Of a DNA stretch of 64,000 nucleotides, positions 25,030 through 33,448 are shown in pieces. The notes under the pieces are model-generated. The model saw only the letters and a program-made list of their open reading frames with translations, was not told the origin of the DNA and did not search any database. The stretch covers positions 868,001 to 932,000 of the forward strand of contig NZ_JTAN02000021.1 in assembly GCF_000949135.2 (NCBI RefSeq), in the 5' to 3' direction. The position numbers and the translations under genes are program-made. Positions within the stretch are counted from its first letter, which is position 1; every line of letters begins with the position of its first letter. This stretch comes from Burkholderia sp. USMB20 (GTDB lineage Bacteria > Pseudomonadota > Gammaproteobacteria > Burkholderiales > Burkholderiaceae).

Positions 25030-27159
25030 ATGACTTCCTCTCCCGCAGTCAGGGATCGCCGCGCGGCCGCCGCGGCCAATCTGCGCCGGCTGCTCGACCC
25101 GGCCAGCATCGCGTTCGTCGGCGGACGCGGCATCGCGGGCGCCGTGCAGCGCTGTCGCGATTACGGCTATGCCGGCGATATCCGGCTCGTCAATCCGAAT
25201 CATGCGGAGATCGACGGCGTGCGCTGCCATGCGAGCGTCGCCGACCTGCCCGCCGCGCCGGACGCCGTGTTCGTCGCGGTGCCCGCGCGCCAGGCGATCG
25301 ACGTCGTGCGCGCGCTCGCCGCACGCGGCGCCGGCGGCGCGATCGTCTATGCGTCGGGTTTCTCCGAAACGGGCGCCGACGGCGCCGCGCTGCAGCTGGC
25401 GCTGGTCGACGCGGCCGGCGACATGGCCGTGCTCGGCCCGAATTGCTACGGCCTGATCAACGGGCTGAACGGCAGCGCGCTGTGGCCGGTCGCGCATTGC
25501 GCGCCGCGCGTCGAATCGGGCGTCGCGGTGATCACGCAGAGCGGCAACCTCGCGTACAACCTGTCGATGAGCGCGCGCTCGGTGCCGTTCGCGTATCTCG
25601 CGAGCGTCGGCAACCAGGCGTCGGTCGATATCGCGCGCCTCGTCGATGCGTTCGTCGACGATCCGCGCATCCGCGCGATCGGCGTGCATCTCGAAGGGCT
25701 GAAGGACGTGCGCGCGTTCAGCGAGGCCGCGGCCCGCGCGCTCGCGCGTGGCGTGCCGATCGTCGCGCTGAAGAGCGGCACGTCGACGCTCGGCGCGCAG
25801 CTCGCGATGAGCCACACGAGTTCGCTCGCGGGCTCGGACGCGCTGTACGACGCGCTGTTCCGGCGGCTCGGCGTGATTCGCGTGAAGGACCCGGTCGGCC
25901 TCGTCGAGACGTTGAAGCTGCTCGCGATCGCAGGCGTGCCCGAGCGCCGCACGCTCGCCGCGCTGGCGACGTCCGGCGGCGATGCGGGGCTCGTCGCCGA
26001 TCTCGGCGAAGCGCGCGGCATCGTTTTTCCGCCGGTCGGCGATGCCGGCCGCGACGCGCTCGGCAACGTGCTGCCCGCGTACGCGACGATCGCGAACCCG
26101 CTCGACTTCACGACCACGCCGTGGGGCGCCCCCGACAAGATGCGCGCGTGCTGCGACGCGCTGCTCGCCGATCGCCCGGGCGCCGCCGCGATGATCCTCG
26201 ACTATCCGCAGGAAGCGACCGGCGAGCGGCCGCTGTGCGATATCGCCGCGGACGCGTTCGCGGCGTCCGCACGCCAGCACGGCGTGGTCGGCGCGGTGAT
26301 TTCGGTGTTTCCGGACCTGACGCCGCCCGATCGTGCGGCCCGCATGGCCGCCGCCGGCATCGCGCCGCTGCAGGGGCTGGCCGACGGGATCGCTGCGATC
26401 GGCGCGGCGATGACCTACGGCGACACGCGCCGCCGCGTGCTCGACGCCGACGCGCTGAACGCGCTGCCGGTACTGCGCGCGGGCGACGGCGGCCACGGCA
26501 CCGCGACGCTGCACGACGAATGGGCGAGCAAGCGGATGCTGGCCGCGCACGGGCTCGACGTGCCGCCGGCCGAATGCGTCGCGCCCGCCGATGCGCCGGC
26601 CGCCGCGCAGCGGCTCGGCTTTCCGGTCTGCGTGAAAGTGGTCAGCGATCGCCTGCCGCACAAGACCGAGGCCGGCGCGGTCGCGCTGAAGCTCGGCTCG
26701 CCCGAAGCCGTCGCCGCGGCCGTCGTGCGAATGACCGAACAGGTCGCGCGTTATGCGCCGGATGTGCACGTCGAACGCATTCTCGTCGAGAAGATGGCCG
26801 ACGCGCCGCTGCTCGAGCTGATCGTCGGCGTGAAGCGCGAGCCGAATTTCGGTCTCGCGCTGGTGCTCGGCACCGGCGGCGTGCTGGTCGAACTGATCCG
26901 CGACACCGCGACGCTGCTGCTGCCGGTGCGCGAAAGCGACGTGCGCGACGCACTGCTCGGGTTGAAGCTCGGCCCGCTGCTGACCGGCTATCGCGGGCGG
27001 CCGAAGGCCGATCTCGATGCGGTCGTCGCGAATGTGATGGCGATCGCACGCTTCGCACAGGCGCATGCCGACACGCTCGTCGAACTCGACGTCAATCCGC
27101 TGCTGGTGATGGAACGCGGCGCGGTGGCCGTCGATGCGCTGGTGAGGCTCGACGCGTGA
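25030..27159 (+). CDS. ADP-forming acyl-CoA synthetase (acetate-CoA ligase family)
   Basis: A 709-residue fused NDP-forming synthetase. A CoA-binding domain spans residues about 18-115 (LLDPASIAFVGGRG). Succinyl-CoA-ligase-like domains span about 130-460, with the phosphohistidine segment MSHTSSLAGSDALYDALFRR. An ATP-grasp domain spans about 485-700 (CVKVVSDRLPHKTEAGAVAL and VLGTGGVLVELIRD). It activates a carboxylic acid to its CoA thioester using ATP, giving ADP and phosphate. It follows the dehydrogenase by 50 bases, so it probably makes the substrate for that enzyme. The ATG at 25030 follows AAAGGA. Confidence 0.9.
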   Translation: MTSSPAVRDRRAAAAANLRRLLDPASIAFVGGRGIAGAVQRCRDYGYAGDIRLVNPNHAEIDGVRCHASVADLPAAPDAVFVAVPARQAIDVVRALAARGAGGAIVYASGFSETGADGAALQLALVDAAGDMAVLGPNCYGLINGLNGSALWPVAHCAPRVESGVAVITQSGNLAYNLSMSARSVPFAYLASVGNQASVDIARLVDAFVDDPRIRAIGVHLEGLKDVRAFSEAAARALARGVPIVALKSGTSTLGAQLAMSHTSSLAGSDALYDALFRRLGVIRVKDPVGLVETLKLLAIAGVPERRTLAALATSGGDAGLVADLGEARGIVFPPVGDAGRDALGNVLPAYATIANPLDFTTTPWGAPDKMRACCDALLADRPGAAAMILDYPQEATGERPLCDIAADAFAASARQHGVVGAVISVFPDLTPPDRAARMAAAGIAPLQGLADGIAAIGAAMTYGDTRRRVLDADALNALPVLRAGDGGHGTATLHDEWASKRMLAAHGLDVPPAECVAPADAPAAAQRLGFPVCVKVVSDRLPHKTEAGAVALKLGSPEAVAAAVVRMTEQVARYAPDVHVERILVEKMADAPLLELIVGVKREPNFGLALVLGTGGVLVELIRDTATLLLPVRESDVRDALLGLKLGPLLTGYRGRPKADLDAVVANVMAIARFAQAHADTLVELDVNPLLVMERGAVAVDALVRLDA

Positions 27160-27180
27160 TGCCGGCCTGAAAAGCGGCGG

Positions 27181-27205
27181 CCCGCTCGCGCGATGCGCGA
27201 GCGGG
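27181..27205. terminator. Hairpin between convergent synthetase and FAD-oxidase genes
   Basis: CCCGCTCGCGC-GAT-GCGCGAGCGGG is an 11-base perfect stem with a 3-base loop. It begins 22 bases after the synthetase stop and 52 bases before the FAD-oxidase stop on the other strand. It lacks a T-run, so it may act as a transcript-stabilising stem or a weak bidirectional terminator. Confidence 0.5.
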
Positions 27206-27256
27206 TCGCTGCCTGATTGCCAAGCCGTCCGTCGAAAACGAAGAACGATCCGCCGT

Positions 27257-28648
27257 TCAGATCACTTTGCCAGGATTCAGAAGTCCGAACGGATCGAATG
27301 CATGCTTGAGATGTCGCATCGCGGCGATCTCGGCGTCGCTGCGCGAACAACCGAGCCAGTCGCGCTTGTAGCGGCCAATCCCGTGCTCGGCCGACACCGA
27401 GCCGCCCGCATCGCGCACGAGCGGATACAACACCGCGTCGACGTCGTGCGCGCCCTCGCCCGTCGCATACGGCGCGGAAACGCACACATGCAGGTTGCTG
27501 TCGCCGAGGTGGCCGAAGAAGAACACGTGCGCCCCGGGCCAGCGCGCGTTCCGCGCGCGCTCGCACGCGTCGATGAACTTCTCCGTCGCGCGCGGCGGAA
27601 TGCCGACGTCGAAATTGACGAGACCAGGGAGATCGTCGATCGCGAGCCCTTCGCGCACCGTCCAGAATGCCTGCGCATCGGCCGCGGTCTGCGCGAGCGC
27701 CGCATCGTCGATCAGCCCGCGTTCGAGCCAGTCGGCCAGCACCGCTTCGAACCGTTCGGCCGTCTGCACGGCATCGCCGCTCGCGCATTCGATCAGCACC
27801 TTGACGCCGCCGTCCGCCGGCAGCGGCGCGCGCATGCCGGGCGTATGCGCGCACACGTAGCCGTAGAACGCCGGCCACATCGCCTCGAAGCTCAGCAAGT
27901 CCGCGCATGCGGCACGCGCGTCGCGCAGCAGCGCGAGCGCCGCCGCCGTATCGCGCACCGCGCACAACGCGGTGGACGGCGCGGCGAGCCGCGGATGGAG
28001 CCGCAGCACGACGCGCGTGATGACGCCGAGCGTGCCTTCACTGCCGACGAAAATCTGCCGCAGGTCGTAACCCGCGTTGTTCTTCAGCATCTTGTTCAGC
28101 GAACTCAGCACGGTGCCGTCGGCCAGCACGACCTCGAGGCCGAGTACCTGCTCGCGCGTCGTACCGTAGCGGATCACGCGATTGCCGCCCGCATTGGTCG
28201 CGACGTTGCCGCCGATCTGGCACGAGCCGCGCGCGCCGAGATCGATGCCGAGTGCGAATCCCGCGTCGTCCGCTGCCTGCTGCAGCTCCTGCAGCGTCGT
28301 GCCGGCCCACGCGGTGACGGTGGCCGCGTCCGCATCGATCTCGACGATCCCCTTCATGCGTTCGAGCGACAGCACGACGTCCTGCGCACCGGGCCCGGCG
28401 CCTGCCGCGAGCCCCGTCATTCCGCCCTGCGGCACGACCGTCTGACGATACGCGGTGCAGATCGCGAGCGCGCGGCTCACGTCGTCGACGCTGCGCGGCC
28501 GCACCAACGCGCGCGGCCGCGGGCCGGCCGCTTCGCCGTAGTTCGTGAAATGACGCGCGCCGATCGCGTCGCCCACGCCGATGCAATCGGCGCCGAGTGC
28601 GTCGCGCAATGCGGCGACGACGTCGCCGTTCAAGGAAGGATCGGACAT
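27257..28648 (-). CDS. FAD-linked 2-hydroxyacid oxidase/dehydrogenase (GlcD/DLD-type)
   Basis: A 463-residue protein of the FAD_binding_4 plus FAD-oxidase C-terminal family. The FAD motif is VVPQGGMTGLAAGAG. Further segments are GIDLGARGSCQIGGNVATNAGG, SLNKMLKNNAGYDLRQIFVGSEGTLG (in parts) and the C-terminal SAEHGIGRYKRDW. Relatives oxidise D-lactate, glycolate or D-2-hydroxyglutarate at the membrane. It follows the porin gene by 43 bases on the minus strand, behind the 29916-29945 promoter/operator. It is therefore probably part of the TetR regulon. The substrate is unknown. Confidence 0.88.
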   Translation of the reverse strand: MSDPSLNGDVVAALRDALGADCIGVGDAIGARHFTNYGEAAGPRPRALVRPRSVDDVSRALAICTAYRQTVVPQGGMTGLAAGAGPGAQDVVLSLERMKGIVEIDADAATVTAWAGTTLQELQQAADDAGFALGIDLGARGSCQIGGNVATNAGGNRVIRYGTTREQVLGLEVVLADGTVLSSLNKMLKNNAGYDLRQIFVGSEGTLGVITRVVLRLHPRLAAPSTALCAVRDTAAALALLRDARAACADLLSFEAMWPAFYGYVCAHTPGMRAPLPADGGVKVLIECASGDAVQTAERFEAVLADWLERGLIDDAALAQTAADAQAFWTVREGLAIDDLPGLVNFDVGIPPRATEKFIDACERARNARWPGAHVFFFGHLGDSNLHVCVSAPYATGEGAHDVDAVLYPLVRDAGGSVSAEHGIGRYKRDWLGCSRSDAEIAAMRHLKHAFDPFGLLNPGKVI

Positions 28649-28691
28649 GATCGACGGGGCCGGCCGAACCCGGCCCGGGAACGAGTGAGGA

Positions 28692-29822
28692 TCAGAAATT
28701 GTGCCGCATGCCGATGCGCGCGGCGGCCTGCGTGCGGCTCGTCGACGGCGTGAAGCTGTAGCCGATCACCGCGTCGACGCCGTTCGATGCACGCATCCAG
28801 TCGACCGCCGCATACACGTCGGTGCGCTTCGACAGCGCGTAATGCGCGCCGAGCGCGACTTCGTGCCAGTGATGACCTTCGAACGTCGTGTACTGATAGC
28901 CGGCGACGAGCGACAGCGGCACGGTCGCCTGGTACAGGCCGCCCGCTTCGTACACGCGCATCGTCGACGATTGTCCGTAGCCCTTGAACGTCGTGTTGCT
29001 GAAGTCCGCGTTCAGCGTCAGCTTGCCGAACGTGTACGACGCGCCGACACCGAAGATCGATTGCGAATCGATCGAGAACGGCGTCGAATCGTGCAGGTCG
29101 GTGACGGCGCCCGTCGCCGGGTCGACCGTCGCGACCGTCTGCCCGAGCATCGTCCGCACGCCCATCTGCGCATACGGATCGAGCGCGGCGAGCCTGCGCG
29201 GCGCGTTGAGCCGCGTGTAGTTGCCGCCCGCCGAGAAATCGCCGTGCGTGTAGCTCGCGCCCACGCTCCATGCGCTCCCGTCATGGAAGCTGCCCGCGTC
29301 GTTGCTGAACGAATACATGCCGCCGACCACGAGCCCGTGGAAGCTGTTGCTGACGAATTTCACCGCGTTCTGCAGCCGGCCCCCGCTCTGGCGGTCGAAA
29401 TCGCCGAGATGCACGCCGTAGCCGCTGCCGAACGCGCTGACGTTGTACGCGGCCGTGAAGTCGAATGCGAAGTCGTACTGATTACCGAACGTCAGCGTGC
29501 CCCAGTCGTTGCCGAGCCCGACGTACGCCTGCCGCCCGAACATCGCGCCACCCTGGTTCAGCCTGCCGGTGCCGAGCCGGAAGCCGCTCTCGAGCTTGAA
29601 CACCGCCTTGTTGCCGCCGCCGAGATCCTCGGTGCCCATCAGGCCGAAGCGGTTGCCGTACGACACGCCGTCGTCGAACAGGTACGCATGCGCGCCGCCC
29701 GTGTTGTTCACGTAAGTGATGCCGCCGTCGATGATCCCGTACAGCGACACGCTGCTCTGGGCATGGGCGTAGCCGTGGACCATCACCGACATCATGCCGG
29801 CCAGCAGGAAGCGCTTCTTCAT
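28692..29822 (-). CDS. Gram-negative porin (OmpC-like, Burkholderia type)
   Basis: A 376-residue outer-membrane porin with a 21-residue Sec signal (MKKRFLLAGMMSVMVHGYAHA, cleaved before QSSVSLYG). The mature start SVSLYGIIDGGITYV, the KLESGFRLGTGRLN segment, GRQAYVGLGNDWGTLTFG and the final AARIGMRHNF with C-terminal Phe are all diagnostic of Burkholderia porins. It likely admits the substrate of the catabolic island through the outer membrane, because its promoter carries the same operator as the aruH and crotonase promoters. Confidence 0.95.
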   Translation of the reverse strand: MKKRFLLAGMMSVMVHGYAHAQSSVSLYGIIDGGITYVNNTGGAHAYLFDDGVSYGNRFGLMGTEDLGGGNKAVFKLESGFRLGTGRLNQGGAMFGRQAYVGLGNDWGTLTFGNQYDFAFDFTAAYNVSAFGSGYGVHLGDFDRQSGGRLQNAVKFVSNSFHGLVVGGMYSFSNDAGSFHDGSAWSVGASYTHGDFSAGGNYTRLNAPRRLAALDPYAQMGVRTMLGQTVATVDPATGAVTDLHDSTPFSIDSQSIFGVGASYTFGKLTLNADFSNTTFKGYGQSSTMRVYEAGGLYQATVPLSLVAGYQYTTFEGHHWHEVALGAHYALSKRTDVYAAVDWMRASNGVDAVIGYSFTPSTSRTQAAARIGMRHNF

Positions 29823-29915
29823 TTTCGGTGTCTCCGGTTGCCGCGCACGGCGGCTCGATTTTCGTTGTGCGTGAACGCCGCCCGCCTGCTTCGCTTCGGC
29901 ACCGCGGCGCTGGCG

Positions 29916-29945
29916 AGTATAGGTTTTGCTGAATGAATGTTCAAT
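29916..29945 (-). promoter_or_regulatory. Porin promoter with TetR-type operator
   Basis: On the minus strand, TTGAAC (29944-29939), a 17-base spacer and TATACT (29921-29916) repeat the geometry of the aruH and crotonase promoters. The overlapping repeat reads ATTGAAC-N4-ATTCAGCAAA (29945-29925). It is imperfect but aligned to the same positions. Confidence 0.68.
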
Positions 29946-29994
29946 CGATTGACGAGAGCGGATGCACCGGTGTTTACACCCATCGGCGATTTCA

Positions 29995-30014
29995 TTATTG
30001 AAAAAACGTTCAAC
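29995..30014. promoter_or_regulatory. Fourth operator-like repeat, upstream of the thioesterase gene
   Basis: Read on the minus strand it is GTTGAAC-N4-TTTCAATAAT, the same half-site spacing as the three promoter operators. It lies about 70 bases before the thioesterase start. A matching -35/-10 pair for the plus strand is weak (TTGAAA with CATAAC, spacer 15). The regulatory call therefore rests on the repeat. Confidence 0.5.
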
Positions 30015-30083
30015 CCGTCATAACATCGACCGGCAGCCCCGCGGACGACATGCGGGCCCGTTCCGAACCTCGGAGTGCACTGG

Positions 30084-30689
30084 ATGACGACCACCCTCAG
30101 CCCCGCCGCCGAGCCGCGCCTGCGCTCGGCCTACGAAGGACAGAAGTCGCGCCCGTACGACCCGGCCGCGCCGATCGCGACGCCGCTCGAACTGCATCGC
30201 TGCATCGTGCAGCCCGAGTGGGTCGACTACAACGGCCACATGAGCGAGTCGTGCTACCTGCTCGTGTTCGGCGACAGCAGCGATGCGTTCTTCCGCTACT
30301 TCGGCATCGACGACGACTATCGCGAAGCCGGCTGCTCGATCTATTCCGCGGAAACGCACATCCGCCACCTGCGCGAAGCGATGCTCGGCGAGCCGCTGCG
30401 GCTCACGGTGCGGCTACTCGACCTGGACGATCGCCGGCTGCACGTGTTCCATTCGATGCATCACGCGACGACCGGCGCGCAACTCGCGACCGGCGAACAG
30501 CTGCTCACGCACGTGGACATGCGCGCGAAACGCTCGGCGCCGTTTCCGGACGCGATCCGCCGGCATCTCGACGCGATTCACGCCGAGCATGCGCGCGCGC
30601 CGCGCGAGCCACACGCGGGCCGTGCGATCGCGATCCGCCGCGCGGTGCCTGCCGTTTCCGCTGCTTCCGCTGCTTCCACTTCCCGCTGA
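30084..30689 (+). CDS. Hot-dog-fold thioesterase, betainyl-CoA thioesterase-like
   Basis: A 201-residue single hot-dog domain with the 4HBT signature WVDYNGHMSESCYLLVFGD (residues about 50-68). This includes the conserved Asp, Asn and His, and YSAETHIRHLREAMLGEPL follows. The family includes carnitine-pathway betainyl-CoA thioesterases and general acyl-CoA thioesterases. It is followed 28 bases later by an aldehyde dehydrogenase. In the proposed pathway it would release a short polar acid from CoA. The ATG at 30084 follows CGGAG. An earlier ATG at 30075 has no spacing for a ribosome-binding site. The C-terminal 35 residues are alanine/arginine-rich. Confidence 0.8.
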   Translation: MTTTLSPAAEPRLRSAYEGQKSRPYDPAAPIATPLELHRCIVQPEWVDYNGHMSESCYLLVFGDSSDAFFRYFGIDDDYREAGCSIYSAETHIRHLREAMLGEPLRLTVRLLDLDDRRLHVFHSMHHATTGAQLATGEQLLTHVDMRAKRSAPFPDAIRRHLDAIHAEHARAPREPHAGRAIAIRRAVPAVSAASAASTSR

Positions 30690-30717
30690 CCAAGCCGAAC
30701 CACGACGGAGTTTTCCC

Positions 30718-32205
30718 ATGCAGACGCACGACGCCTGGCGCAGCCGCGCCGGCCAGCTCGACATCGCTTCCCGCGCGTTCGTGGACGGCACGTTCCGCGA
30801 CGCGCACGACGGCGCCACCTTCACATGCACGAGCCCGATCGACGGCCGCGTGCTCGCGCAGGTCGCGCATTGCCGCGCGGCCGACGCCGACCTCGCGGTC
30901 GCCGCCGCGCGGCGCGCGTTCGAAAGCGGCATCTGGCGCGACGCATCGCCGCGCGAACGCAAGCGCGTGCTGCTGCGCTGGGCCGCGCTGATCCGCGAGC
31001 ACGCGAACGATCTCGCGCTGCTCGAAACGCTCGACACCGGCAAGCCGATCGGCGATACGACCACGATCGACATCCCGTCCACCGCGTATTGCGCCGAGTG
31101 GTTCGCCGAGGCGATCGACAAGACCGGCGGCGAAGTCGCGCCGGCCGACGCGCATCTCGTCGGACTCGTCACGCGCGAGCCGATCGGCGTGGTCGCGGCC
31201 GTCGTGCCGTGGAATTTCCCCGCGATGATCGCGATGTGGAAATGCGCGCCCGCGCTCGCGGCGGGCAACAGCGTCGTGCTCAAGCCGTCCGAGAAGTCGC
31301 CGCTGAGCGCGCTGCGGCTCGCCGCGCTGGCCGTGCAGGCCGGGCTGCCGGCCGGCGTGCTGAACGTGCTGCCGGGGTTCGGCGATGCAGGCGAAGCGCT
31401 CGCGCGGCATCCGGACGTCGACTGCATCGCGTTTACCGGCTCGACCGCGGTCGGCCATAAAGTCGCGCGCTGCGCGGCCGATTCGAACCTGAAGCGCGTA
31501 TGGCTCGAACTCGGCGGCAAGTCGCCGCAGATCGTGCTGCCCGATTGCCCCGATCTCGAACGCGCGGCGCGCACCGTCGCGCATGCGGTGTTCTACAACA
31601 CCGGGCAGATGTGCACGGCGGGTTCGCGCCTGCTCGTCCATCGCGCGATCCGCGACGAACTGGTCGCGCGCGTGCTCGCGATCGCGCCCGAGTATGCGCC
31701 CGGCGATCCGCTGTCGCCCGACACGCGGATGGGCAGCCTGATCGACGCCGCGCAGGTCGAGCGCGTGCTCGGCTACGTCGACGCCGGCCGCGACGAGGCG
31801 ACGCTGCTCGCGGGCGGCCGGCGCGCGCGCGCCGCGAGCGGCGGCCAGTACGTCGAGCCGACCGTGTTCGACTGTCCGCGGGCCGATGCGCGGATCGTGC
31901 GCGAGGAGATTTTCGGGCCGGTGCTGGCGGTGACGGCGTTCGACGATCTCGATACGGCCGTCGCGCTCGCGAACGACACGCGTTATGGGCTCGCGGCGTC
32001 GGTGTGGACCGCGAACCTGACGACCGCGCACGAAACCGCGCGGCGGCTGCGGGCCGGCACGGTGTGGGTGAACGGCTACGAGGAAACCGACGACATGAAC
32101 TTCCCGTTCGGCGGCTTCAAGGAATCGGGCAACGGGCGCGACAACTCATTGCACGCGCTGGAGAAGTACACGGAGTTGAAGTCGACGGTGATCCGGTTGC
32201 GGTGA
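30718..32205 (+). CDS. Aldehyde dehydrogenase, KauB/PuuC-like
   Basis: A 495-residue NAD(P)-dependent aldehyde dehydrogenase. The cofactor segment is VVPWNFPAMIAMWK, the catalytic Glu is in WLELGGKSPQ, and the catalytic Cys is in NTGQMCTAGSRLLV. The C-terminal KESGNGRDNSLHALEKYTELK is diagnostic of the PuuC/KauB group. These enzymes oxidise 4-aminobutyraldehyde-type aldehydes, including 4-guanidinobutyraldehyde, which is the product of AruI. It therefore completes aruH and aruI functionally. It sits directly downstream of the thioesterase in one plus-strand operon. Substrate breadth in this group is wide. Confidence 0.88.
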   Translation: MQTHDAWRSRAGQLDIASRAFVDGTFRDAHDGATFTCTSPIDGRVLAQVAHCRAADADLAVAAARRAFESGIWRDASPRERKRVLLRWAALIREHANDLALLETLDTGKPIGDTTTIDIPSTAYCAEWFAEAIDKTGGEVAPADAHLVGLVTREPIGVVAAVVPWNFPAMIAMWKCAPALAAGNSVVLKPSEKSPLSALRLAALAVQAGLPAGVLNVLPGFGDAGEALARHPDVDCIAFTGSTAVGHKVARCAADSNLKRVWLELGGKSPQIVLPDCPDLERAARTVAHAVFYNTGQMCTAGSRLLVHRAIRDELVARVLAIAPEYAPGDPLSPDTRMGSLIDAAQVERVLGYVDAGRDEATLLAGGRRARAASGGQYVEPTVFDCPRADARIVREEIFGPVLAVTAFDDLDTAVALANDTRYGLAASVWTANLTTAHETARRLRAGTVWVNGYEETDDMNFPFGGFKESGNGRDNSLHALEKYTELKSTVIRLR

Positions 32206-32220
32206 TATCCAGCAGAAACT

Positions 32221-32463
32221 TCATTCGAACACGTCCGGCCCGGAGCATTCATGGGCGGCGGGCTCGGTTGTCGCAGCTTCCTCGAAATCGGCATCAACCG
32301 GGCCGATCAGTGGCGTCAACCACGCCCAGCCTTGCGGCACGGGCTCGAGGATGACAGACGCGCCGTGCCGCCGAATCCGGACCTCCGTGGTATCGACGCG
32401 GAAATCCTTCGGCAAGCAAACAGCCTGCGATCCATCATGCTCGAAAATCCTGGCGGTCTCCAT
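32221..32463 (-). CDS. Orphan VapB-type antitoxin
   Basis: An 80-residue protein. Residues 1-40 (METARIFEHDGSQAVCLP, then DTTEVRIRR and SVILEP) form a swapped-hairpin AbrB/SpoVT-like DNA-binding domain of the VapB family. Residues 41-80 are the acidic toxin-binding tail, starting QGWAWL. In intact modules vapC (PIN nuclease) follows directly. Here the next gene downstream is the opposing aldehyde dehydrogenase, ending at 32205, so no toxin is present. The ATG at 32463 starts exactly at the domain boundary. The 262 bases upstream (32464-32725) are less GC-rich and hold no gene that I can see. Confidence 0.75.
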   Translation of the reverse strand: METARIFEHDGSQAVCLPKDFRVDTTEVRIRRHGASVILEPVPQGWAWLTPLIGPVDADFEEAATTEPAAHECSGPDVFE

Positions 32464-32725
32464 CTCGGCACTCCACGCATCGACAAAACGCGGATATTTT
32501 GCCGACTGTGGGTCGCGGCGGCGAGTCGTGCGGTCGACATATTGGTGATGAACGGTCGCCTCTCGGGAAATTTGCTCGCGACGGGACACACGTAGCCGTA
32601 CCCAATATCGGACATTCTGGCTCCACATTCATTCCCAACAGGAAGCAATCAATCACCATCCGGCGATTCATCTCCCCGGTCGCACGTTCTAGACTATCGG
32701 ATCATTTCCCCACCGGACCCACGCA

Positions 32726-33415
32726 ATGACCGATGTCCTGCCGCTGACCACCGACCCCGAATCGGGCCTCCACTACCGGCTGCGCCCGGCCGCCGGCCGC
32801 CCCGCGGGCCGCCTGTTGCTGTTGCACGGCGTCGGCGGCAACGAAACCAACCTGCTGAACCTGGCCGGCACGATCGATCCGCGCGTCGAAATCGCGTTCG
32901 TGCGCGGGCCGCTGACGTTCGGCCCCGGCCAGCACGCGTGGTTTCCGGTGCGCTTCGGCCCGAACGGCCCGGAAATCGATGCGGCCCGCGCGGACGCGAG
33001 CCGTGTGCAGTTGATCGCGCTGCTGCGCGCGTTGCGCGCGCGGGACATCGGGAACGAACCCGCCGCCGTGCCGACCGTGATCGCCGGCTTCAGCCAGGGC
33101 GGCATCATGAGCGCGAGCGTCGGTCTCACCTCGCCGGCCGACGTCGCCGCGTTCGCGGTGCTGTGCGGGCGCATCCTGCCGGAGATCGATCCGCTGATCG
33201 CGTCCCGCGATGCATTGAGCCCGCTGCACGCGCTGGTGATGCACGGCCGCTTCGACGACAAGCTGCCGGTCGCGTGGGCGAACACGGCCGACGCGAAACT
33301 GACGGCGCTCGGCGTCGCGCACGACACGCAGCTCTATGACGCCGGCCACGAGCTGACCGCGCAGATGGCCGGCGACTTCAGCCGCTGGGTCGGCGCACGC
33401 GCCGGGTTGAACTGA
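32726..33415 (+). CDS. Alpha/beta-hydrolase, carboxylesterase (phospholipase/carboxylesterase family)
   Basis: A 229-residue alpha/beta-hydrolase. The oxyanion region is LLLLHGVGGNETNLL, the nucleophile serine is in VIAGFSQGGIMS, an Asp lies in HGRFDDKLPV, and a His lies in YDAGHELTAQM. The order and size match the YpfH/EstB-like small carboxylesterases. It stands alone between the vapB gene and the convergent permease. A stem (CCGGGCG-N6-CGCCCGG, 33421-33440) lies just after the stop and could serve both convergent genes. Substrate unknown. Confidence 0.88.
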   Translation: MTDVLPLTTDPESGLHYRLRPAAGRPAGRLLLLHGVGGNETNLLNLAGTIDPRVEIAFVRGPLTFGPGQHAWFPVRFGPNGPEIDAARADASRVQLIALLRALRARDIGNEPAAVPTVIAGFSQGGIMSASVGLTSPADVAAFAVLCGRILPEIDPLIASRDALSPLHALVMHGRFDDKLPVAWANTADAKLTALGVAHDTQLYDAGHELTAQMAGDFSRWVGARAGLN

Positions 33416-33448
33416 GCGCACCGGGCGGTCGCCCGCCCGGGCCTGTCG

